The notes under the pieces: generated by a model | What the model was told of the DNA's origin: nothing | Databases searched by the model: none | The model's input: only the letters and a program-made list of their open reading frames with translations | Position numbers and translations under genes: made by a program | Assembly: GCA_937981945.1 (NCBI GenBank) | Contig: CALJNJ010000317.1 | Span: 1 to 11,962, forward strand | Length of the DNA: 11,962 nt | Reading direction: 5' to 3' | From: an uncultured Caulobacterales bacterium | GTDB lineage: Bacteria; Pseudomonadota; Alphaproteobacteria; Caulobacterales; Maricaulaceae | Shown here: positions 6,932-11,962 of the stretch, piece after piece | How the letters are laid out: each line of letters begins with the position of its first letter | How positions within the stretch are numbered: the first letter of the stretch is position 1

Positions 6932-8064
6932 CAGGCTTCCCGTAAAATGTGCGTATTCGTACTGCCGTTTGCCAAAGCGCGATAGAGGGCTTGTGGGCCG
7001 TCATGGTCGATATAGCAACCTTGCAAATGACGATATCCCAGATCACCATCAAATGCTGTGCGGCCGTGAAAAAGACGGTAATTGTTCATCATCAAAAGTG
7101 TTCCCGGTTTAAAGGGAAATTGTATTTGAAAGGCCAGGTCATTGCTGAGCTGATGCATACGCCGTCTTGCCGCGTAAAACATATCGAGGATCTTTGGGTC
7201 CAATGCCGGGACAAAATCTACGCGGGAACTGAAGCGTATATGGGAAATATACCCCCTATGGTCACGACTGATTAAAGGTCCTGAGCTTTCATAGATGCCG
7301 GTTGGGCCTTGATATCGGAACCGCACAATCGTGTTCTCAAGGCTATCCAGCCAGTCAGGATTTTCATCCCCTATGGCTTCGGCGACGGCCATTCCGTCCA
7401 CAAGCGTAGAAAGTCCGCCCTGAACTTCATTTCGTAGACAGTGCAGGTATTGGATGCCGGGCACCGGATCCCGATAAGGATTATCTGTGTGAGACGCGAG
7501 AGCCGCGTCAGTATAGGCCAAATCTGACGGGTTTGGTTTTGTCTCTACATTGAACAGTTCACCAAAATTGGTTTCCCGCAAAAACCCAAACCTTTTTGAA
7601 TGTGATCTTAGGCTATCCCGTTCGGTGGGAGTATCATCCATAATGCAAAAAGCATTTTCAAAATAAGCCGTCAGTAGAGACTTCATTTCTTCGGGGTTGT
7701 CGAGATCGTTCCAGTTAAACCGCTTAAAGGGCAGGGACGCGTCCCAACTTTTGGGCAGAGGAATGCTTTCAGGGTCATCCAAAATACCCAGTTCTTTGGC
7801 AAGAGCGCTGAGTTCAAAAACGGCTTCATAGCCGTCGCTAAACTTCACTAACAGGGTTGAACTATTTCCACCGATGGCCGCTTTTTTTACTTTCAGCGTA
7901 GGGTCCAAACCCGAATGTTCATAAAGACGCTGGTGATTGTAATGGTCATATGCATGGGTTTCTTGAACGCGCTCGCGGAGCCATAGAGGGTGAAGTTGTT
8001 TCCCTCCAAGTATGACGCCGCCTGTTTTAGCATCCGTTGATAGGTCTGTCACAATCGCGGTCAT
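6931..8064 (-). CDS. tmpA: 2-oxoglutarate/Fe(II) dioxygenase, TmpA / gamma-butyrobetaine hydroxylase family
   Basis: Non-haem iron oxygenase (377 aa) that hydroxylates a substrate using O2 and 2-oxoglutarate. N-terminal part is the DUF971-like domain (LHPLWLRER), C-terminal part the TauD fold. Iron ligands are His192, Asp194 (SHTDNPY) and His333 (RLFHGR), with Arg345 (GYRHLQG) for 2-oxoglutarate. Aligning by eye with human BBOX1, the trimethylammonium cage (Tyr177, Trp181, Tyr194, Tyr366) corresponds to Phe167, Phe171, Tyr184 and Tyr351: aromatic throughout, which fits a trimethylated substrate. The zinc cysteines of BBOX1's N-terminal domain are absent. Pairing with the HD protein favours TmpA, which makes 1-hydroxy-2-(trimethylammonio)ethylphosphonate; true gamma-butyrobetaine hydroxylase is the alternative. 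I chose the ATG at 8064, preceded by GGAGG four bases away; a GTG at 8079 lies upstream of that ribosome site. Confidence 0.78.
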   Translation of the reverse strand: MTAIVTDLSTDAKTGGVILGGKQLHPLWLRERVQETHAYDHYNHQRLYEHSGLDPTLKVKKAAIGGNSSTLLVKFSDGYEAVFELSALAKELGILDDPESIPLPKSWDASLPFKRFNWNDLDNPEEMKSLLTAYFENAFCIMDDTPTERDSLRSHSKRFGFLRETNFGELFNVETKPNPSDLAYTDAALASHTDNPYRDPVPGIQYLHCLRNEVQGGLSTLVDGMAVAEAIGDENPDWLDSLENTIVRFRYQGPTGIYESSGPLISRDHRGYISHIRFSSRVDFVPALDPKILDMFYAARRRMHQLSNDLAFQIQFPFKPGTLLMMNNYRLFHGRTAFDGDLGYRHLQGCYIDHDGPQALYRALANGSTNTHILREA

Positions 8065-8066
8065 AT

Positions 8067-8073
8067 AACCTCC
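8067..8073 (-). promoter_or_regulatory. Strong ribosome binding site deciding the dioxygenase start
   Basis: On the minus strand this reads GGAGGTT, ending just before ATATG. It is the best Shine-Dalgarno match in the window and selects the ATG at 8064 over the in-frame GTG at 8079, which would place the site inside the coding region. Confidence 0.75.
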
Positions 8074-8200
8074 ATGCACGCGAGTCCATGGTCCATATTG
8101 CCTGTTTTTCAGAGATGGGGGAATGAAAAACTTACCATAAGAATATTTTATTGACCGTCCCCAAATGACTTAATGCCGCGAATTGGTGCAATGACGGGCC

Positions 8201-8238
8201 CTGTCTTTCGTGACAGTAATTAAGATTATCTGTAACAG
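8201..8238. repeat. Paired ACAG/CTGT inverted repeats in the divergent gap (candidate operator)
   Basis: In the 231-base gap between the leftward tmpA-like gene and the rightward flavoprotein gene there are two short palindromes: CTGTC-6 bases-GACAG (8201-8216) and CTGT-A-ACAG (8230-8238). ACAGTA occurs at 8213 and again at 8235, exactly 22 bases apart, about two helical turns. Such spacing fits a dimeric or tandem-bound regulator controlling one or both divergent genes. No regulator gene is present in the window and I cannot name the protein. The rest of the gap is AT-rich without a promoter match I would defend. Confidence 0.35.
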
Positions 8239-8295
8239 TAGCTTTTCGAATTGTCTGCTGTAGTAATATTTCTGAGGAATCTGAGAGATACAAAT

Positions 8296-9381
8296 ATGCC
8301 CGCTTTATTTACACCGCTAACAGTCAAAGACGTCACCTTTAGGAATCGCGTTGGCGTAGCGCCAATGTGTCAATATTCGTCCGAGGACGGGATGGCGACA
8401 GATTGGCATATGGTGCATTTGGGCTCTAAAGCCGTAGGCGGGGCGGGGCTTATTATCGCCGAAGCGACCGGCGTATCCCCGGAAGGCAGAATTACACCGG
8501 GCTGTGCCGGGATCTGGAATGACAAGCAGGTCGAAGCGCTCATCCCGATTAATCGTTTCATTCACAAACACGGCGCTGTTGCCGGTATTCAGATTGCCCA
8601 TTCGGGCCGTAAAGGCTCTTCGGCCAGACCGTGGGATGGCGGCGCGCACTTGAAAGATGACGAAGGCGGTTGGCCGGTTCAGGGGCCTGCGGGCATTCCA
8701 TTTGATCCGGATGGCAAACGGCTATGGAAAACGCCAAAAGCCATGACGCTAGATGATATTAAAACCATTCAAAACCAGTTTGTCGAAGCGGCGAAGCGCT
8801 CACTAGCTGCGGGCTATAAACTGCTCGAAATTCATGGAGCTCATGGGTATTTACTCCATAGTTTCTTTACGCCGCTGGATAATGACCGGACTGACGAATA
8901 CGGCGGCAGCCTTCGTAATCGCGCTCGAATGATGCTGGAAATCGTTGAGGCGGTTTCCAAAGTTTGGCCTGAAAATTTGCCGCTGGCTGTTAGATTGTCA
9001 TCACATGACTGGATTGATGGAGGCTTAACAGCAGAAGATAATGCCCAAATGGCCATTTGGCTCAAAGAACGCGGTGTTGATTTCGTGGATTGTTCCGGCG
9101 GCGGCGCGACGCCTGCTGCGCGCTCGTCCGTAGGAACCAGGACAGCGGATCAAGTTGGCGTTGCGGCCCACATTCGTAAACATGCAGACATTAAAACAAT
9201 GGCTGTTGGTTGTATTACGGAGGCTGAACAGGCCAACGAAATAATTGAGACAGGAATGGCCGATATTGTCTTGCTGGCGCGGCAAATGTTGCGGGAGCCA
9301 TTTTGGACGATGCATGCCGCTCAAAAGCTTGGCGTGGATCATAAACAATTTATGCCGACTGCAATCGGCGCTTTCGTATAA
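8296..9381 (+). CDS. Old-yellow-enzyme family NAD(P)H:flavin oxidoreductase (YqjM-like)
   Basis: FMN-dependent TIM-barrel oxidoreductase of 361 aa, close to the 340-370 usual for the YqjM / xenobiotic reductase A group. Visible signatures: an N-terminal PALFTPLTVKDVTFRNR, the active-site Cys25 and Tyr27 in PMCQYSS, His180/His183 and Tyr185 in EIHGAHGYLLHSF for substrate binding, and then DNDRTDEYGGSLRNRARM. A C-terminal ARQMLREPFW segment is typical of the FMN phosphate-binding end. The family reduces activated C=C bonds, but many members have no known physiological substrate. The start at 8296 gives the standard N-terminus; an in-frame TTG at 8251 would add 15 residues and has no support. 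The next gene, mttB-like, follows after 105 bases on the same strand, so they may share a transcript. Its role in a betaine pathway is not obvious. Confidence 0.93.
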   Translation: MPALFTPLTVKDVTFRNRVGVAPMCQYSSEDGMATDWHMVHLGSKAVGGAGLIIAEATGVSPEGRITPGCAGIWNDKQVEALIPINRFIHKHGAVAGIQIAHSGRKGSSARPWDGGAHLKDDEGGWPVQGPAGIPFDPDGKRLWKTPKAMTLDDIKTIQNQFVEAAKRSLAAGYKLLEIHGAHGYLLHSFFTPLDNDRTDEYGGSLRNRARMMLEIVEAVSKVWPENLPLAVRLSSHDWIDGGLTAEDNAQMAIWLKERGVDFVDCSGGGATPAARSSVGTRTADQVGVAAHIRKHADIKTMAVGCITEAEQANEIIETGMADIVLLARQMLREPFWTMHAAQKLGVDHKQFMPTAIGAFV

Positions 9382-9402
9382 TTCGCATTAGGGATTTTTA
9401 TG

Positions 9403-9422
9403 ATAAGCCGCGAACGGCTTAT
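9403..9422 (+). other. Perfect hairpin between the flavoprotein and mttB-like genes
   Basis: ATAAGCCG (9403-9410) and CGGCTTAT (9415-9422) form a perfect eight-base-pair stem with a four-base CGAA loop, 21 bases after the upstream stop. No run of T follows on either strand, so it is not a standard intrinsic terminator. It could stabilise an mRNA end, attenuate read-through, or be a protein-binding palindrome. Confidence 0.5.
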
Positions 9423-9486
9423 ATCCGTTATCGAAAGATGACGTTCTGAAAGTTTCATGGCAAACTGACCCGATAAAGGGGAAGTT

Positions 9487-11016
9487 ATGTCGGAACGAAG
9501 GTCTCGCCGTCGGTCATCTCGCACACGCAGCGCTCGCAAAGGTAGCGCCGCGCCCGCTTATATTAAACGGGAAATCCCTTTTTACGCCTTTCTGGACGAA
9601 GAGAATATCGTCAAGCTTGAAGAGCAGGCCGACTGGATAATCCAGGAAGTTGGTCTTGAGTTCAAAGACGATCCGATCGCGCTGGAAATCTGGAAAAAGG
9701 CGGGCGCTGATGTAAAAGGCACGCGTGTCAGAGCACCGCGAGGCATGATACGGAAGCTTTGCGAAACCGCGCCAACAGAATTTACCCAGCATTCCCGCAA
9801 CCCTGCACGGTCTGTTAAGATCGGCGGGAAAAACGTCATTTTCGTGACCGTTTATGGTCCGCCTTTTGTCAGAGATTTGGAGAAGGGGCGCCGCTACGGA
9901 ACGATTGAGGATCTCCAAAATTTCGTCAAATTGACTTATATGCTTCCGGATCTCCACCATGGTGGTCATGTGCCGTGCGAGCCTTGTGATATTCCGGTGA
10001 CGCACCGTCATTTGGATATTTGCTACGCCCATATGAAGTATTCAGACAAACCTTTTTTCGGAGCAATCACTGAGAAATCCAGAGCACAAGACAGTGTCGA
10101 CATGGCTCGCATTCTTTACGGTAAAGAATTCATGGACGAGCATTGCGTTATCATGGGTAATGTAAACACCAATTCTCCATTGCTCGTGGACCGTGTCGTT
10201 ACCGAAGCCATTCAGGTTTATTGTGGGGCCAACCAAGGTATCGTCGTTGCGCCCTTTATATTGGGCGGCGCCATGGGCCCAGTGACAACTTCGGCATCTA
10301 TTGCCCAGGCCTTTGCCGAGGCCATGATGTGCGGAGCATTTTCCCAATTGGTTAAACCGGGAGCGCCTTTTGTTCTTGGGAATTTCCTGTCATCCATGAG
10401 CCTGAAATCCGGAGCACCAACATTCGGCACGCCCGAACCTGTTATGTCTAACCTGGTGATAGGGCAGTTAGCCCGGAGGTTGGGCGTGCCAATGCGCTGC
10501 GGTGGGTCTTTGACTGCGTCCAAAGTGACTGATGCTCAAGCGGCGGCCGAAAGTGCCGACTCTATGTTGTCGACCGTTTTAGGCGGCGCGAATTTGGTTT
10601 TGCACGCTGCGGGCTGGCTCGAAGGCGGTTTATGTGCAGGCTATGAAAAGCTCATAGTCGATGCCGACCGGCTTGGCGGTTATAGAGTCATGCTCGAAGG
10701 CTTGCCGATGGATGACAATAATCTGGGTAAAACTGCCTATGACGACGTTGAGCCGGGCGGGCATTTCCTTGGATCGGCTCACACAATGGAAAACTATTCA
10801 ACGGCCTATTACGACGCTGAAATGTCGGACAGTAAAAGCTTCGAGCAATGGGAAGAAGATGGTTCCAAAGATACAGAACGCCGCGCCTTTGAGAGATGGA
10901 ATCAGCTTTTGAAAGATTATGAAGTCGTAAAGCCGGAGCTGGATCCGGATATTGATGGCTCGCTTCTGGATTTCATGGCTCGGCGGAAAATGGATATCGA
11001 AGAGCGGTGGTATTAA
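9487..11016 (+). CDS. mttB: Trimethylamine/glycine betaine methyltransferase MttB family, non-pyrrolysine
   Basis: Member of the MttB superfamily (COG5598), 509 aa, about the usual 480-520. Archaeal MttB moves a methyl group from trimethylamine to a corrinoid protein and contains pyrrolysine; the frame here has no internal TAG, so this is a non-pyrrolysine homologue. Characterised relatives such as MtgB demethylate glycine betaine to dimethylglycine. Recognisable stretches: VGLEFKDDPIALEIWKKAGA (about 55-75), TQHSRNP, PFVRDLEKGRRYGTIEDL, APFILGGAMGPVT, SGAPTFGTPEP, and SKVTDAQAA...LHAAGWLEGGL. The first 19 residues are strikingly arginine-rich. AAGGGGAAG is a good ribosome site five or so bases before the ATG. 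The stop shares one base with the next start (TAATG), tying it to the DgcA-like demethylase. No corrinoid protein gene is visible, so the methyl acceptor is unknown. Substrate betaine is inferred from context. Confidence 0.9.
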   Translation: MSERRSRRRSSRTRSARKGSAAPAYIKREIPFYAFLDEENIVKLEEQADWIIQEVGLEFKDDPIALEIWKKAGADVKGTRVRAPRGMIRKLCETAPTEFTQHSRNPARSVKIGGKNVIFVTVYGPPFVRDLEKGRRYGTIEDLQNFVKLTYMLPDLHHGGHVPCEPCDIPVTHRHLDICYAHMKYSDKPFFGAITEKSRAQDSVDMARILYGKEFMDEHCVIMGNVNTNSPLLVDRVVTEAIQVYCGANQGIVVAPFILGGAMGPVTTSASIAQAFAEAMMCGAFSQLVKPGAPFVLGNFLSSMSLKSGAPTFGTPEPVMSNLVIGQLARRLGVPMRCGGSLTASKVTDAQAAAESADSMLSTVLGGANLVLHAAGWLEGGLCAGYEKLIVDADRLGGYRVMLEGLPMDDNNLGKTAYDDVEPGGHFLGSAHTMENYSTAYYDAEMSDSKSFEQWEEDGSKDTERRAFERWNQLLKDYEVVKPELDPDIDGSLLDFMARRKMDIEERWY

Positions 11017-11962
11017 TGGGAAATGCACTCAATATCGACAGGCCTAACGATCCCTTATTTCAGCCATTCAATTTAAAGCATTTGACCTTGAAGAATAGGA
11101 TTATGATAACCAGCCATGAGCCGGGATATGCAGAGGACGGGCTGCCCAAAGAGCGATACCGAGCCTATCATGTTGAACGCGCCAAGGCCGGAATTGCCAT
11201 GACCATGACAGCAGGGTCTGCTTCGGTCGCGCGTGACAGTCCTCCGGCTTTTAACAATCTGTTGGCCTATAAGGATGAAGTCGTGCCCTGGCTAAAAGCC
11301 ATGACCGATGAAATTCACGAACATGATTGCGCGGTTATGATTCAGCTGAGTCATTTAGGACGGCGAACGTCTTGGGATAAAGGGGATTGGTTGCCGTCTT
11401 TAGCGCCGACCCACCGCAGGGAACCCGCCCATATGGCCGGTACAAAGCTTATCGAGGACTGGGATATTGATCGCATTGTGTCAAACTACGCTGATGCTGC
11501 TGAACGGATGAAAGCCGGCGGCGTTGATGGTATTGAGTTGGAGGCCTATGGTCATTTAATCGATCAATTCTGGTCTCCGCTCACTAATGAACTAAAAAAT
11601 GAATATGGCGGGTCACTGGAAAATCGTACCCGTTTCTTGCGGCGTGTCATTCAGGCCATCAGAGATCGCATCGGTGCCGGGTTTATTCTTGGCATTCGCA
11701 TGGTCGCTGATGAGGTTCAGCAAGGCGGCTTGAGCGAAGAAGAAGGTCTTGCCATTGCCAAAAGCCTGGAAGATAGCGGGCAAGTTGATTTTTTGAACAT
11801 CATAAGAGGCCGTATCCATACGGATGCCGCGTTGACAGACGTCATTCCGGTTCAGGGAATGAGAAGTTCGCCCCATCTTGATTTTGCCGGAAAGGTCAAA
11901 TCAAAGGTCAATCTGCCTGTGTTTCACGCGGCGAAAATTGCGGATGTGGCGACAGCCCGTCA
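11016..11962 (+). CDS. DgcA / TMADH-like flavoprotein N-demethylase (partial, 3' end outside window)
   Basis: The first 315 codons of an NADH:flavin oxidoreductase of the trimethylamine dehydrogenase class; full-length relatives have about 650-700 aa with a C-terminal FAD/NAD domain that would lie beyond the edge. The translation starts MGNALNIDRPNDPLFQPFN, then LKNRIMITSHEPGYAEDGLP, VMIQLSHLGRRTSWDKGDW, EAYGHLIDQFWSPLTNELKN and EYGGSLENRTRF. This is the group containing dimethylglycine demethylase subunit DgcA and enzymes annotated N-methylproline demethylase, which oxidatively remove an N-methyl group. The ATG overlaps the mttB-like stop by one base (TAATG), with GGTGG five bases upstream. 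In this setting the next step after an MttB-type demethylation of betaine would be dimethylglycine to sarcosine, which soxBDAG could finish. The exact substrate (dimethylglycine or N-methylproline) cannot be settled from the N-terminal half. Confidence 0.9.
   Translation, partial: MGNALNIDRPNDPLFQPFNLKHLTLKNRIMITSHEPGYAEDGLPKERYRAYHVERAKAGIAMTMTAGSASVARDSPPAFNNLLAYKDEVVPWLKAMTDEIHEHDCAVMIQLSHLGRRTSWDKGDWLPSLAPTHRREPAHMAGTKLIEDWDIDRIVSNYADAAERMKAGGVDGIELEAYGHLIDQFWSPLTNELKNEYGGSLENRTRFLRRVIQAIRDRIGAGFILGIRMVADEVQQGGLSEEEGLAIAKSLEDSGQVDFLNIIRGRIHTDAALTDVIPVQGMRSSPHLDFAGKVKSKVNLPVFHAAKIADVATAR

Noticed and set aside
8251..8295. TTG start adding 15 residues to the flavoprotein
   Set aside because: The standard family N-terminus begins at the ATG at 8296, and the extra residues look like translated leader.
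9403..9422. Intrinsic terminator after the flavoprotein gene
   Set aside because: The stem is perfect but no T-run follows on either strand, so it is reported only as a hairpin.
9487..9543. Twin-arginine export signal on the MttB-like protein
   Set aside because: Arginine pairs are present, but no hydrophobic segment follows; the protein family is cytoplasmic.
9514..10032. Minus-strand open frame of 172 codons opposite mttB
   Set aside because: Antisense shadow of a conserved gene, with no recognisable domain.
9487..11016. Pyrrolysine-containing MttB
   Set aside because: There is no in-frame TAG across the 509 codons.

Overview
This window looks like part of an alphaproteobacterial chromosome, probably from a marine lineage of moderate GC. 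I infer this from the close family resemblance of the sarcosine oxidase, MttB-like and flavin oxidoreductase proteins to alphaproteobacterial forms; no rRNA or other phylogenetic marker is present. Coding density is very high. I see no tRNA, rRNA, insertion sequence, phage gene or CRISPR array, and nothing suggests recent gene transfer. There is no gap between genes longer than about 230 bases.

Layout. From 1 to 4617, on the minus strand, is a four-gene heterotetrameric sarcosine oxidase operon in the order soxB-soxD-soxA-soxG. All its genes overlap, and soxG runs off the left edge. A 128-base divergent gap follows, then a plus-strand acyl-CoA ligase (4746-6368). Its 3' end overlaps by four bases a convergent minus-strand pair: a 2-oxoglutarate/Fe(II) dioxygenase of the gamma-butyrobetaine hydroxylase family (8064-6931) followed by a small HD-domain protein (6931-6365), joined by a TGATG overlap. 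A 231-base divergent gap with repeated ACAG/CTGT motifs follows. The plus strand then carries an old-yellow-enzyme flavoprotein (8296-9381), a non-pyrrolysine MttB-type methyltransferase (9487-11016), and the start of a DgcA/trimethylamine-dehydrogenase-like flavoprotein demethylase (11016 to the right edge).

How the genes may work together. The dioxygenase plus HD pair has the architecture of TmpA/TmpB (and of PhnY*/PhnZ). That two-enzyme route hydroxylates a phosphonate next to phosphorus and then cleaves the C-P bond oxidatively. TmpA/TmpB converts 2-(trimethylammonio)ethylphosphonate (phosphonocholine analogue) to glycine betaine and phosphate. Here the pair sits among enzymes able to remove N-methyl groups one by one: an MttB-like methyltransferase (betaine to dimethylglycine), a DgcA-like demethylase (dimethylglycine to sarcosine) and SoxBDAG (sarcosine to glycine plus a one-carbon unit). 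The proposal is an almost complete phosphonate-betaine-to-glycine module yielding phosphate, nitrogen and one-carbon units. The individual family calls are well supported. The substrate of the dioxygenase/HD pair and the joined pathway are inference. The main alternative is that the dioxygenase is a true gamma-butyrobetaine hydroxylase feeding carnitine breakdown, which also ends in glycine betaine.
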